This document shows, one piece after another, positions 10,501-18,986 of a stretch of 64,000 nucleotides of DNA. The stretch is from Paenibacillus sabinae T27 (GTDB lineage: Bacteria; Bacillota; Bacilli; Paenibacillales; Paenibacillaceae), in NCBI RefSeq assembly GCF_000612505.1, contig NZ_CP004078.1, positions 2,096,001 through 2,160,000 on the forward strand. The letters are read 5' to 3'. Made by a program: the position numbers and the translations under genes. The stretch's first letter is position 1. The number at the start of each line of letters is the position of its first letter. Under the pieces are notes generated by a model. That model saw only the letters and a list, made by a program, of their open reading frames with translations, did not search any database and was not told where the DNA came from.

Positions 10501-11364
10501 TCGGCCCGCAGCGGCCTGAGCTTATATACAACCGGCGGCAATGTAAAGATTGTCTCGCTTAATTATTATCCGCTCAACAATGTCTGGCGGTCCGAGCCTT
10601 CTACCGGTTCAACGCCGCAAAAGGTTGTCATGGACCAGACCCGCGTTCAACTGGCCGGCGGCTCCGTTTACCGGCTGTACGCGGAAGTTCTTCCGCGTTC
10701 TGCAACAAACAAAACGCTGGTATGGAGTTCAAGCAATCCGGCGGTGGCGTCTGTAGCCCAGGCGGATTCCGTCAGCGCTGACGTCACGGCGGTTTCGCAG
10801 GGCAGGGCAGTGATTACCGCGACGACGCAATCGGGCGGAATCGCCTCGAAGACCGTCGTCGAGTTCGGTTCGTTCACGACCAATTTGACCGGCTGGAACA
10901 GCATGCCGGCACCTTCCTGGACGGTGACCGGTGATGGAATCTCCGGCACGTTCGACAAGGACAGCAATTACATGTCCGGCAGCACCGGCTCCGATTTCAC
11001 GTACGAGGCCGATGTCAAACTGGACCGAAGCGGAGGGGCGGGTTCTATCATTTTCCGAGCCACTTCCGACGGCTCCAGCGGCTATTATTTCAATATTGAT
11101 CCCAATATCAGAGCGCTGAGATTGTTCTATAAACTGAACGGCAGCTTTTCCGATTCCCAGGTCCTCGCCAACATTCCGGCGACCCTGACATCCGGTACGG
11201 CCTATCATGTCAAAATCGTGACCTCCGGAACGAATATCAAGGTGTACTTCGACGGCGCGACCACTCCGGTCATCGACGTTAACGACTCCACATTCAGCAG
11301 CGGGTATTTCGGCCTGAATGTATTTGGAGGAACGGCCAGCTACCAGAATGTCATCAAAAATTAA
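7555..11364 (+). CDS. Secreted multimodular GH32 levanase with four CBM66-like modules
   Basis: 1269-residue extracellular fructan hydrolase. The ATG at 7555 has TAAGGAG upstream and opens a signal peptide cleaved near SPIAHAA. Domain order is three similar CBM66/LamG-like modules (about residues 30-195, 198-362, 365-520), the GH32 catalytic unit (about 523-1012; SDPNG nucleophile Asp545, RDPK Asp667, ECPD Glu718), a Big2-like Ig domain (about 1022-1100) and a fourth CBM66-like module (1103-1269). Each module has recurring blocks such as LVFRA, IDPNLDRIRLF, YHL(K/R)I and GLNVF. The B. subtilis levanase SacC has one such module, which binds levan. There is no LPXTG or SLH anchor, so it is probably freely secreted. 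It lies after the permeases and is ended by a strong hairpin. It is unusually long for GH32. Confidence 0.93.
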   Translation: MRRSKGRWAAFLLALALGISGLYASPIAHAAGLAGNTPGYLPVSGTWTQDAGGLRGVSSGADNAFNMSTAAVGANFVYDADVKVDASSPYGVASLVFRASADGSKGYVVSLDPNMDRIRLFDYATGTDLAAPVSKTMSEGTSYHLKVAADGSSLKVYADGTQAFSVSDSKYSSGLTGFHVYNGTAYFQNVFVNVLNTNVTGWNTSGTWNLTSQGWKGTAAANQNISAISATSSDNFSYESDVLINDAYALGTLLFRSNADGSQAYGLQIDPNLDRIRLYKTAGDVTLAQATAQIAPGKVYHLRIKAQGSSIKVYLQSDFINTSGYNPLLSATDTTYTQGFTGLGVYNGSAVFQNILMSTPNTNLEGWTSPSGTWIPQLGGFKGTSAGSTDAFNVSATSLSDFVLEGDLSVDAGTPLGTAGLVFRAASASSGGYVLNIDPNLDRIRLFNRSGGSTIATANMSIESGRVYHIEIFVNGSSIKVYADGSASPVISATDTSYSSGQIGLNTFNGTAYFQNVYAMDLSQYYNETYRPQYHFTETRNRTSDPNGLVYYQGEYHLFHQQDGQWAHAVSTDLVNWKHLPIAIPWNDAGNAWSGGAVADLNNASGLFPSGSGLIAYYTSFNPDKPNGNQKISIAYSSDKGRTWTDYASNPVVQNPGGTDGGWDFRDPKVVWDADHSKWVMVVSGGDHIRFYTSTNLLSWTFASTFGYGSYLHGGVLECPDLFQLPVDGSTSNKKWVLMLSTGAVAATQGSAMEYYVGSFDGTTFASDNSASTVLRTEKGKDMYAAMTFDGIPAADGRRISIGWMSNWDYPFSFPTSPWNGQMSIPRELKLTDIPGTGVRITETPVSDLNALRDTANMTSLSNVTVTPSSANPLAALAGTAYEIDAVLELPSGSTASEFGFRLREGGSQKTVVGYKPGTSEMFVDRTSAGASGFTTDFHPVQSTVLPLENGRVKMHIYVDQSSIEAFGNDGKAVFSDMIFPGSARSGLSLYTTGGNVKIVSLNYYPLNNVWRSEPSTGSTPQKVVMDQTRVQLAGGSVYRLYAEVLPRSATNKTLVWSSSNPAVASVAQADSVSADVTAVSQGRAVITATTQSGGIASKTVVEFGSFTTNLTGWNSMPAPSWTVTGDGISGTFDKDSNYMSGSTGSDFTYEADVKLDRSGGAGSIIFRATSDGSSGYYFNIDPNIRALRLFYKLNGSFSDSQVLANIPATLTSGTAYHVKIVTSGTNIKVYFDGATTPVIDVNDSTFSSGYFGLNVFGGTASYQNVIKN

Positions 11365-11389
11365 AGTCGAATAAAGCGTTTCATTAAAA

Positions 11390-11428
11390 TTCGCCGAACG
11401 AATTCATTTCGTTTCGGCGGATTTTTTG
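11390..11428 (+). terminator. Terminator of the levanase operon
   Basis: Stem TTCGCCGAACG / CGTTTCGGCGGA with a 7-nt loop and a run of six T residues at 11422-11427. Confidence 0.85.
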
Positions 11429-11613
11429 CTGTATATGGGCTTTAGCTTATTTCAGCGTGCCATTTTTGGACGTTTACATTAGAATCCATGAATTTTGACA
11501 ATATCCCTGTTCATTTTTTAAAATCTTTTTCCGATAAGAATGAATATTACAATTTGTACATCGAGCGTATTTCGACAGAAGTATCGTCCGTGTTGAAAGG
11601 GTGTAGACAAATA

Positions 11614-13644
11614 ATGAAGATTCGTTCCAAGCTTTCACTAATGGTTCTTGCAGTTACCCTGCTATCCACCGCTCTGATGGGGTACTTCAGTTATTCGAAG
11701 TCGGCCGGCTCGCTGGGGTCCATGTCCGACAATTCGATGCTGGAACTGAACAAGAGCCGCGGTGAAACGATAAATACCATGATTCAGAAAGAGCAAAACA
11801 GCGTAGCTGTGTTCGCCGGAGAGGCCGGAGTCACGGAGCTGCTTGCGGGAGTACGGAATGGAGCCCCCGGGGATAGCGCACTTCACGCGGAGGTTAATGC
11901 CAGGCTCAAGCAGCTGGTTAAGGACGCGGGAAATCTGGAGCATATGTTCGTCGTCGGCATGGACGGCGTTATTATTGCGGACAGCGATCCTGTGCTGGTC
12001 GGCAAAAATATCAGTGATCGGGCTTATGTGAAACAAGTGCTTCAAACCGGCGAGCCGGTAATCAGCGAGACGCTCAAGTCCAAATCGACGGGCGCATTTG
12101 TTCTTGCCATCGCGCAGCCGGTGAAGGCGGGTTCCGAGACGGTGGGCCTTGCCGTATCCGCCGTTTATGCGGACAGTCTGACGACTTACCTTGGAGGCGC
12201 GAAGGCGGTGAATGGATCGACCAGCTACGCCTACCTGGTTGACGCCCAGGGAACAATGATCTATCATCCGACCAAGGAGAAGATCGGCAAGCCGGTGGAG
12301 AACGAAGGCATCAAAGCCATTGTTGCCCGTGTTCAAAAAGGCGAACGGCCAGCCGACGGAACCATTGATTACGATTTTTTGGGCAAAGCCAAAAAAGCGG
12401 CCTATACCGTTCTTCCCGGCACCAAATGGACGCTTGTTCTGGCGGGAGACGTGGGAGAGATCATGCAGCCTGTCCGGCAAATGACGGTCTTTATTATCAT
12501 TCTCGGTCTGATCAGTCTGGCGGTGACCCTGCTCATAGGCGTGTTCGTGTCTCAGAAGATTACCGCTCCGATTATTAAATTGACCGAACTGATCAACAAG
12601 ACGGCCGAGCTCGATCTGAAATACGACAATCAATATGAATATTTGCAGAAAAATAAAGACGAGACCGGTACCATCGCCAAGGCGATATTCCGGACACGCA
12701 AGGTGCTGAGAGAAATGGCGGGCAGCCTCAAGAATATTTCCGGCCAAGTGCTCAGCAATGCGGAAATGCTGGAGCGGGTGGCTGTCGAGGTGAGAGAGAA
12801 CGCCCATGACAACGGGGCGACGACCGAGGAGCTGTCCGCAGGCATGGAAGAAACCGCCGCTTCCACACAGGAAATGACGGCTGCGATCCAGGAGATCGAC
12901 AGCAATGTCGGCGCCATCTCCGAGAAGGCGAAGGAAGGCGGCAAAGTGTCGGTTGGCATTACAAGCCGCGCCTTGTCGCTGCGGAAAGATGCAGTGGAAT
13001 CGGCGGAGCATGCGCAGAATATTTACAATTCGGTCCGCGCCAAAATGGAGCAGGCGATTGAGGAATCAGGTACGATTACTCAAATCAATGATTTGGCGAA
13101 GACGATTATGGACATCACGAGCCAGACGAATCTGCTGGCGCTCAATGCGGCGATTGAAGCGGCGCGGGCGGGCGAGGCCGGAAAAGGATTCGCGGTAGTC
13201 GCCGGTGAAATCCGCAAGCTTGCCGAGAAATCTTCGGTGACCGCATCGGGTATTCAGGATATCGTCAAAGGGGTGCATCATTCCGTCGGACAGATGAAGG
13301 ACAGCTCGGAGGATCTGCTCTCTTTCATCGACCGGAATGTGCTGACCGACTATGAGAAGTTGAAAGAGGTTGGCGAGCAGTATAATCAGGATGCAGAGCT
13401 GATTAACCATCTGATGAGCGATTTCGAGACCTCGGCCGGACATTTGAGCGAGACGGTCTCGGCGATTACGATTGCGGTCAACGAGGTGGCGGCGACGATT
13501 TCCGAAAGTGCGGCTGGCGTGCAGGATATTGCCGAGAAGACCTCCGATATCGTGGAGAAGACGTTTAAAGAAGCCGAGATGGCGGATGAGAACACCCAAA
13601 GCGCCAAAGAGCTCCAAGAGCTGGTTGAGAAATTTAAAATTTAG
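11614..13644 (+). CDS. Methyl-accepting chemotaxis protein
   Basis: 676-residue transmembrane chemoreceptor. The frame opens at 11488, but the start is placed at ATG 11614, where a basic-hydrophobic TM segment ([17 protein letters not shown]) begins and GAAAGGGTG lies upstream. Residues about 35-280 form a periplasmic-side dCache sensor, the second TM ([20 protein letters not shown]) is near 290-310 and is followed by HAMP ([13 protein letters not shown]). The cytoplasmic signalling hairpin contains the conserved tip near [19 protein letters not shown]. It signals through CheA/CheW, which are not in this window. Ligand is unknown, and a role in sensing sugars released by the adjacent levanases is only a positional guess. 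It ends with its own terminator. Confidence 0.93.
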   Translation: MKIRSKLSLMVLAVTLLSTALMGYFSYSKSAGSLGSMSDNSMLELNKSRGETINTMIQKEQNSVAVFAGEAGVTELLAGVRNGAPGDSALHAEVNARLKQLVKDAGNLEHMFVVGMDGVIIADSDPVLVGKNISDRAYVKQVLQTGEPVISETLKSKSTGAFVLAIAQPVKAGSETVGLAVSAVYADSLTTYLGGAKAVNGSTSYAYLVDAQGTMIYHPTKEKIGKPVENEGIKAIVARVQKGERPADGTIDYDFLGKAKKAAYTVLPGTKWTLVLAGDVGEIMQPVRQMTVFIIILGLISLAVTLLIGVFVSQKITAPIIKLTELINKTAELDLKYDNQYEYLQKNKDETGTIAKAIFRTRKVLREMAGSLKNISGQVLSNAEMLERVAVEVRENAHDNGATTEELSAGMEETAASTQEMTAAIQEIDSNVGAISEKAKEGGKVSVGITSRALSLRKDAVESAEHAQNIYNSVRAKMEQAIEESGTITQINDLAKTIMDITSQTNLLALNAAIEAARAGEAGKGFAVVAGEIRKLAEKSSVTASGIQDIVKGVHHSVGQMKDSSEDLLSFIDRNVLTDYEKLKEVGEQYNQDAELINHLMSDFETSAGHLSETVSAITIAVNEVAATISESAAGVQDIAEKTSDIVEKTFKEAEMADENTQSAKELQELVEKFKI

Positions 13645-13657
13645 GTTATACTCAAGG

Positions 13658-13688
13658 AACGTCTCTGCCGGAAGGCAGGGGCGTTTTT
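13658..13688 (+). terminator. Terminator after chemoreceptor
   Basis: Hairpin ACGTCTCTGCC-GGAA-GGCAGGGGCGT followed by five T residues. Confidence 0.8.
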
Positions 13689-13803
13689 GGCTAAAGGACT
13701 GCGTTTCGAATCGCGATCAGCTTTGTCAAAAAAAGTGTTGCTTTTCACAAAGAAAAGCTGTATATTCTTAATTACGGTGATTGCAGCCGGAATTACATAA
13801 CAT

Positions 13804-13891
<88 letters not shown>

Positions 13892-13905
13892 CCATATTAA
13901 TGAAC

Positions 13906-13947
13906 AAGCTCTTGAATTTGTCCTTGTGACGATTCAGGAGCTTTTTT
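13906..13947 (+). terminator. Terminator after tRNA-Leu
   Basis: Stem AAGCTCTTGAAT / GATTCAGGAGCTT with a 13-nt loop, ending in six T residues. Confidence 0.8.
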
Positions 13948-13974
13948 GCTATTCGAGATTTGCAATCGGAGCGA

Positions 13975-14025
13975 TTGACATGAAGGAAAAGAGTATGTAG
14001 AATTATTAAATCGTAATAATTACGA
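13975..14025 (+). promoter_or_regulatory. Sigma-A promoter with overlapping Zur-box-like operator
   Basis: TTGACA (13975-13980), a 17-nt spacer and TAGAAT (13998-14003) form a near-consensus promoter. The expected start, around 14010, falls at the edge of the perfect 7-1-7 palindrome TCGTAATAATTACGA (14011-14025). This matches the established Bacillus Zur operator core TCGTAATNATTACGA. A zinc-loaded Zur repressor bound here would block transcription, giving expression only in zinc starvation. The promoter drives the L33 paralogue and the GTPase behind it. Confidence 0.85.
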
Positions 14026-14045
14026 ATAAAAGGAGATGTTCAGAG

Positions 14046-14195
14046 ATGAGAGTTGTTGTTACTTTGGCGTGTACCGAAACGGGAGACCGCAATTACACGA
14101 CCACCAAAAATAAAAAGACGCACCCCGGACGCATGGAATTGCGCAAATACAGCCCCCGGCTCAAAAAATATACGCTGCATCGTGAAACGCGTTAA
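14046..14195 (+). CDS. rpmG: Zinc-independent ribosomal protein bL33 paralogue
   Basis: 49-residue large-subunit ribosomal protein L33 ([12 protein letters not shown]... to ...LHRETR). The zinc-binding form has two CxxC pairs. Here the first is reduced to a single Cys9 (CTET) and the second is lost (SPRLKK), so no zinc ribbon can form. Such C-minus paralogues replace the zinc form during zinc limitation and spare zinc. The ATG is preceded by AAAGGAGATG. It lies 20 bp downstream of a Zur-box-like palindrome and 20 bp before a COG0523 GTPase, an arrangement that supports Zur control. At 49 residues it is easily missed by length cut-offs. Confidence 0.93.
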   Translation: MRVVVTLACTETGDRNYTTTKNKKTHPGRMELRKYSPRLKKYTLHRETR

Positions 14196-14215
14196 TTCAT
14201 GGGAGGAGGCCATAC

Positions 14216-15421
14216 ATGTTAGCTGAACAGGTGGACAGGAAGATTCCGATAACGGTTTTAAGCGGTTATTTGGGAGCCGGGAAAACGACTTTACTGAATC
14301 ATGTATTGCATAACAGGGACGGGCTAAAGGTTGCTGTTATTGTTAATGACATGAGCGAAGTCAATGTGGATGCCAATCTGGTAAAATCGGGGAACGCCCT
14401 GTCGAGAACGGAAGAAAAGCTGGTGGAGCTGTCCAATGGCTGCATTTGCTGCACGCTTCGGGATGATTTGCTGCGGGAAGTGCAAAAGCTGGCCGACGAA
14501 GGCCGGTTCGATTACATCCTGATTGAGTCATCGGGAATTAGCGAGCCTATTCCGGTAGCGCAAACCTTCACTTATGCAGATCCGGAGTTGGACATCGATT
14601 TAACCGCCCTGGCTCGATTGGATACGATGGTTACCGTCGTTGATGCCAACCGTTTCTGGCAAGATTTTGCATCGGGGGAAAGCTTGCTTGACCGCAATCA
14701 GGCGGTTGGAGAGACGGACTATAGAGATATTGTAGATCTGTTGATTGATCAGATTGAAACCTGTGATGTTTTATTGCTGAACAAGTGCGACTTGGTGGAA
14801 GAGAAAGAATTGGTTAAGCTGGAGGCTGTCCTAAGAAAGCTTCAGCCGACGGCTAAAATCATTCGTACCGTGAACGGGGTTGTGAACCCAAAGGAAATTT
14901 TGAACACAGGTTTGTTTGATTTTGAGAAGACAAGCATGTCCTCAGGGTGGATTTCGGAGCTTGCCAAGGAAGAGCATGCTCCGGAAACCGAGGAATACGG
15001 AATAGGGTCATTTGTGTATTGCCGCAGAGTTCCGTTTTATCCTGAGCGCCTCAGTAACTTCTTAAACGATTGGCCTGAGGAAGTGATTCGGGCAAAAGGA
15101 CTGGTATGGATCGCGGCGCGTGGCGATATGGCTGCATCGCTTAGCCAGGCCGGCCCCTCCATCCAGTTTGGTCCCGCAGGATATTGGCTGGCATCTCTGC
15201 CGGAGGACCAGCAGCGCGAAGTATTGGAAGGCGAACCGGAAGTGCTGGAACGCTGGGATCATAAGTGGGGCGATCGAATGACCGAGCTTGTCTTCATCGG
15301 CATGGATATGAACCGGGAGGATATAGAGAAAGAGCTGGACCGTTGCCTGCTGAGTGAGGAAGAAATGAAGCAGGACTGGAATACATTTTATAATCCGCTG
15401 CCTTGGCCGGTTGAAGATTGA
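14216..15421 (+). CDS. zagA: COG0523 zinc metallochaperone GTPase (ZagA/YciC type)
   Basis: 401-residue cytosolic P-loop GTPase of the CobW/COG0523 family. Walker A is GYLGAGKTT (residues 17-25), the metal-binding motif CICC is at Cys76-Cys79, and the guanine-specificity motif LNKCD is near 184. A C-terminal CobW_C domain covers roughly 260-400. In B. subtilis the Zur-regulated homologue delivers zinc to essential enzymes during starvation. A very strong GGGAGGAGG precedes ATG 14216, and the gene lies 20 bp after the zinc-free L33 gene, behind the shared Zur-type promoter. The zinc role rests on this context and family, since COG0523 proteins also serve cobalt and other metals. A second, different CobW protein is encoded at 29001-30161. 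Confidence 0.9.
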   Translation: MLAEQVDRKIPITVLSGYLGAGKTTLLNHVLHNRDGLKVAVIVNDMSEVNVDANLVKSGNALSRTEEKLVELSNGCICCTLRDDLLREVQKLADEGRFDYILIESSGISEPIPVAQTFTYADPELDIDLTALARLDTMVTVVDANRFWQDFASGESLLDRNQAVGETDYRDIVDLLIDQIETCDVLLLNKCDLVEEKELVKLEAVLRKLQPTAKIIRTVNGVVNPKEILNTGLFDFEKTSMSSGWISELAKEEHAPETEEYGIGSFVYCRRVPFYPERLSNFLNDWPEEVIRAKGLVWIAARGDMAASLSQAGPSIQFGPAGYWLASLPEDQQREVLEGEPEVLERWDHKWGDRMTELVFIGMDMNREDIEKELDRCLLSEEEMKQDWNTFYNPLPWPVED

Positions 15422-15442
15422 GCCGGCCGGGTAAATGCTTTG

Positions 15443-15478
15443 AACCGGAACCGGTTAAGGTTCCGGCTCTTTGCTCTT
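15443..15478 (+). terminator. Likely terminator after the zinc GTPase
   Basis: Perfect 8-bp stem CCGGAACC / GGTTCCGG with a 6-nt loop, followed by a modest T-rich tail (CTCTTTGCTCTT). Confidence 0.6.
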
Positions 15479-15695
15479 CATTCGTTAAACGTTTTTAATG
15501 ATACTTTTAATAAATTGGTTGGCTCCTGGGGCGCCAAGCTTCCGGCATATGATTTCATATCGAAGACGCTGCTTCAGTAGTTATTGATTGCCATTTTTCA
15601 AGATGATGTGTGGGGGTTGTTTTATAAGTCTTCATGGCTGCCAGGACGCCCCCGCCGCATTTGTCGTATTATGGCGCACCACAGCAGAAAAAGCA
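15479..15695. other. Non-coding gap before the methionine operon
   Basis: About 215 bp without a credible gene. I looked for an S-box (SAM) riboswitch or T-box leader, expected for methionine genes in Bacillales, and did not see the conserved core of either. G-rich and C-rich blocks (GGCTCCTGGGGCGCC and GCCAGGACGCCCCCGCC) are present but form no convincing structure by eye. Confidence 0.4.
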
Positions 15696-15725
15696 TTGAC
15701 AAGACCGGGGGAGGCACCCTATACT
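15696..15725 (+). promoter_or_regulatory. Promoter of the aminotransferase-metQNI-oxidase operon
   Basis: TTGACA (15696-15701), an 18-nt spacer and TATACT (15720-15725). The leader to the first start codon is about 85 nt, too short for an S-box riboswitch. Confidence 0.65.
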
Positions 15726-15818
15726 TTAAAACGTTAATCCGACAAATTTAGTATGTTTAAATCAAATCTGTAAATTTATGCCTTTGGCATAATGTTTATA
15801 GGAAAAGGAGATGAGGCA

Positions 15819-17000
15819 ATGCCGGAATTAAGCAATCGGCTGGATGGCTTTACTGAATCGATCATTCGCAAAATGACCCGTATTGCCAGGCAGTACGACG
15901 CTGTGAATCTCTCTCAGGGCTTTCCTGATTTCGATCCTCCCCGGGAGCTGACGGAAGAACTGCGGAAAGTGGCGGATGATGGTCCCCATCAATATGAAAT
16001 TACATGGGGCTCTGAATTGTTCCGGGAGAAGCTGGCGCTCAAGCAGAGCAAGCTGATGGGCATCCCTGTGAACCCTGCGGAAAATATTGTTGTAACCTGC
16101 GGCAGCACCGAAGCGATGATGGCGGCGATGATGACGGTGTGCAACCCGGGCGACAAGGTTATCGTATTCTCACCGTTTTATGAAAATTATACGGCGGATG
16201 CGATCCTGACCGGCGTCACTCCTGTATATGTGCCGCTGGCCCCGCCGGAATTTATGTTCAACCCCGAGGAACTTCGGCGCGCGTTCGAGCAGGGGGTTAA
16301 AGCGATCGTGCTGTGCAATCCGTCCAATCCGACGGGTAAAGTATTCACACGCGAAGAGCTGGAGGAGATTGCCCGGCTTGCGGTCGAATTCGATACTTTC
16401 GTGATTACGGATGAAGTGTATGAGCACATCGTGTACGAGCCTTATGTACATACGTACATGGCTTCTCTTCCAGGCATGTTCGAGCGGACGCTGTCCTGTA
16501 GCTCGCTGTCCAAGACGTATTCGATCACAGGATGGAGGCTCGGGTATATTATCGGTCCGACCCATGTTATTGAGGTCTGCCGCAAGGTCCATGATTTCCT
16601 TACTGTCGGTGCCGCCGCTCCCTTGCAGAAGGCCGCGGTGAAGGGTCTGGAAATGGACGATGCGTATTACGAGGAATTGACCCAGGTTTACGAGCGGAAG
16701 CGGACGCTGTTTCTGGACGGTCTGGACCGGCTCGGTCTCAAGTATTACAAGCCCCAAGGGGCGTATTATGTGCTCGTAGATATCAGCGAGTTCGGCGAGC
16801 CGGACGATTACAAGTTCTGCGAGTGGCTGGCAAGGGAGATTGGGGTGGCGGCGGTTCCGGGCTCGAGCTTTTTCCGGGAAGACGTCAATCAATACATCCG
16901 GTTTCATTTTGCCAAGAAGGAAGAGACACTGGTCGAGGCGCTCAAACGGCTGGAGAAGCTTGAGGCATACCGTGGCGCGGAATTATCAAATACCAAATAA
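15819..17000 (+). CDS. PLP-dependent class I/II aminotransferase
   Basis: 393-residue fold-type I aminotransferase (aspartate/PatA/methionine-type group). An in-frame ATG at 15792 exists, but AGGAAAAGGAG at 15800-15810 places the start at ATG 15819. Seen motifs are NLSQGFPDF near the start, CNPSNPTGKV, the Asp/Tyr pair in ITDEVYEH, the PLP-binding Lys232 in SSLSKTYSITGWRLGY, and the carboxylate-binding Arg in IRFHFAKKEE. It is first in an operon with methionine importer genes 24 bp downstream and a GlcD-like oxidase at the end. Transamination of 2-keto-4-methylthiobutanoate to methionine is therefore a reasonable proposal, but sequence alone does not fix the substrate. Confidence 0.88.
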   Translation: MPELSNRLDGFTESIIRKMTRIARQYDAVNLSQGFPDFDPPRELTEELRKVADDGPHQYEITWGSELFREKLALKQSKLMGIPVNPAENIVVTCGSTEAMMAAMMTVCNPGDKVIVFSPFYENYTADAILTGVTPVYVPLAPPEFMFNPEELRRAFEQGVKAIVLCNPSNPTGKVFTREELEEIARLAVEFDTFVITDEVYEHIVYEPYVHTYMASLPGMFERTLSCSSLSKTYSITGWRLGYIIGPTHVIEVCRKVHDFLTVGAAAPLQKAAVKGLEMDDAYYEELTQVYERKRTLFLDGLDRLGLKYYKPQGAYYVLVDISEFGEPDDYKFCEWLAREIGVAAVPGSSFFREDVNQYIRFHFAKKEETLVEALKRLEKLEAYRGAELSNTK

Positions 17001-17024
17001 TTTGAATGCGAGAGGAACAGACAA

Positions 17025-17894
17025 ATGAACAAGATAAAAAAAGGGTTGGTCTTTACACTGGTTATTTCCCTGATGGGACTTCTGCTCGCCGCTTGCGGCG
17101 GCAATGAGAAAGCGGCGGATGAGGGCGCAGCGTCGGAGACGAAGAAGGATATCAAGATTGGCGTGGCTCCTGGCCCTTATGGCGATATGATCACCAAAGC
17201 GATTGCTCCGTATATGGAAAAGCAGGGCTACAAAATTGAAGTCGTGCAATTTTCGGACTATGTACAGCCCGATCAGGCACTAGGCAGCGGTGAAATCGAT
17301 GCCAACCTGATGCAGCACACGGTGTATCTGAACAAATTCGCAGCGGACAACAAGCTGGATATCGGCAAGGTAATCTCCGTTCCGACAGCAGGCATGGGTG
17401 TATATTCCAATACAGTGAAGAATTTAAGCGATTTGCCGGATGGCTCCAAGGTAGCAATTGCCGTCGACGCTTCCAATCTGGCTCGCTCGCTGCGTTTCTT
17501 GAAGGCGCTTGGCCTGATTGATCTGAAAGCGGACATTGACGCCACGAAAGCCACCGTACATGATGTATCGGATAATCCGCACAAGCTGGAGTTTGTTACC
17601 ATGGACGCCGCCCAAATCTCGCGCAGCCTGGATAGCGTGGCTATCGGTCTTATCCCCGGAAACTTTGCCATCGCAGCGAAGCTGGATCTCGCGAACGCGA
17701 TCGCTGTGGAGAAGCTGACGGAGGATTACAAGAACGTCGTTGCAGTCCGGACCGCCGATATCGATGGGCAGCTTGGCAAGGATCTGAAGGCTGCTGTCGA
17801 GTCGGAAGAGTTCCATCAAGCGATTGAAGATGCGAACGGGATTTTTAAAGCATTTGACAAACCGGAATGGTATACGGCCAAATACGGCAAATAA
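17025..17894 (+). CDS. metQ: Methionine ABC transporter substrate-binding lipoprotein MetQ
   Basis: 289-residue NlpA-family lipoprotein. The signal peptide ends in the lipobox LLAAC (Cys25), followed by a Gly/Asn/Glu-rich tether. The NlpA core starts at KIGVAPGPYGDM and includes YVQPDQALGSGEIDANLMQH, which lines the methionine pocket in this family. It delivers methionine to the MetI/MetN complex encoded directly downstream. It begins 24 bp after the aminotransferase stop and ends 57 bp before metN. The family also includes binders of D-methionine and methionine derivatives, so a related ligand is possible. Confidence 0.93.
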   Translation: MNKIKKGLVFTLVISLMGLLLAACGGNEKAADEGAASETKKDIKIGVAPGPYGDMITKAIAPYMEKQGYKIEVVQFSDYVQPDQALGSGEIDANLMQHTVYLNKFAADNKLDIGKVISVPTAGMGVYSNTVKNLSDLPDGSKVAIAVDASNLARSLRFLKALGLIDLKADIDATKATVHDVSDNPHKLEFVTMDAAQISRSLDSVAIGLIPGNFAIAAKLDLANAIAVEKLTEDYKNVVAVRTADIDGQLGKDLKAAVESEEFHQAIEDANGIFKAFDKPEWYTAKYGK

Positions 17895-17951
17895 TCAATC
17901 ACAGGATACAGCCGGATAGAACGGCGTTGATTGCAGGAAAGGGTGCTCGTG

Positions 17952-18986
17952 GTGATTGTTCTTGATAAAGTCAACGTGATCTTTAAACAGAAGGGCCGAA
18001 AGATGCATGCGGTAAAAGAGGCGTCCATTTCCATAAACAAAGGCGAAATCTTCGGGATTGTCGGCCCGAGCGGAGCCGGAAAGAGCACGCTGGTCCGGGT
18101 AATCAATCTCCTGCAGCCTCCCGCTTCAGGCAGGGTTATTGTGGGCGGCCAGGATATTACCCGGTTCAAAGGCACTGCGCTGCGTAAGGTCAGGTTGAAA
18201 ATAGGAATGATCTTCCAGCACTTCAACTTGATCAGCGGAGCGACGGTGTACGACAATATCGCATTCGCGCTCAAAGCGAATAATTGTCCCGAGCCTAAAA
18301 TCCGAGAACGGGTACTTGAGCTGCTTACCCAGGTGAATCTGGCGGACAAGGAGCAAGTATATCCGGCCAATTTGAGCGGCGGACAAAAGCAGCGGGTAGC
18401 GATCGCCCGCGCGCTCGCGAATGATCCGGAAATTCTGCTGTGCGACGAAGCGACCTCGGCGCTTGATTTGGAGAATACGGAAGAAATCATTCGGATTCTG
18501 CGGCGGATCAACCGGGAGAATCCGATTACCATTGTGTTCATTACGCATGAGATGGACGTGGCGCGGAAGCTGTTCGACCGTATTGCCGTAATGGCGGATG
18601 GCGAAATCGTGGAGGTCGGAGATACGTACCGGGTATTTACGGAACCGGAGCATCCGATGACCCAATCTTTGGTTTCCCGGGTGCTGAATATCGAAATTCC
18701 GGAGCATTTGCAGCTGAAGGATCAGGAGGAAATGCTGAAGATCACCTACACTGGGGAGCGGGCATACGAGCCGCTGATCAGCAAGGTGTCGAAGGAATTT
18801 GACGTGCTTGTCGATATTCTCCACGGGAAAATCGAGTATATTCAAGGCAAGCCGCTCGGTATTCTGCTCATCAAGCTGAGCGGGGATGCAGCGGAAATTG
18901 CAAAAGCCCGGGACTATATCGCCGGACAGGTGTTCAAAATTGAACGGCTTTCCGCCGCAATCGAAGGGGGAGAGCTGAATGGATAG
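17952..18986 (+). CDS. metN: Methionine ABC transporter ATP-binding protein MetN
   Basis: 344-residue ATPase of the methionine importer. The GTG at 17952 is chosen since AGGAAAGGG ends 8 nt upstream and the product then starts MIVLDKVNVIF, as in the family. A TTG at 17931 is in frame but overlaps that ribosome site. Walker A is GPSGAGKST, the signature LSGGQKQR and Walker B ILLCDEATSALD. The C-terminal NIL domain (about residues 265-344) senses methionine and inhibits transport in characterised MetN proteins. It overlaps metI by 8 bp, which implies translational coupling. Confidence 0.94.
   Translation: MIVLDKVNVIFKQKGRKMHAVKEASISINKGEIFGIVGPSGAGKSTLVRVINLLQPPASGRVIVGGQDITRFKGTALRKVRLKIGMIFQHFNLISGATVYDNIAFALKANNCPEPKIRERVLELLTQVNLADKEQVYPANLSGGQKQRVAIARALANDPEILLCDEATSALDLENTEEIIRILRRINRENPITIVFITHEMDVARKLFDRIAVMADGEIVEVGDTYRVFTEPEHPMTQSLVSRVLNIEIPEHLQLKDQEEMLKITYTGERAYEPLISKVSKEFDVLVDILHGKIEYIQGKPLGILLIKLSGDAAEIAKARDYIAGQVFKIERLSAAIEGGELNG

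Noticed and set aside
11662..13011. 449-codon open frame opposite the chemoreceptor
   Set aside because: Shadow frame with no recognisable domain, and the plus-strand MCP is unambiguous.
15479..15818. Possible SAM (S-box) or T-box riboswitch before the methionine operon
   Set aside because: The promoter lies too close to the start codon and the conserved cores of these riboswitches are not visible.
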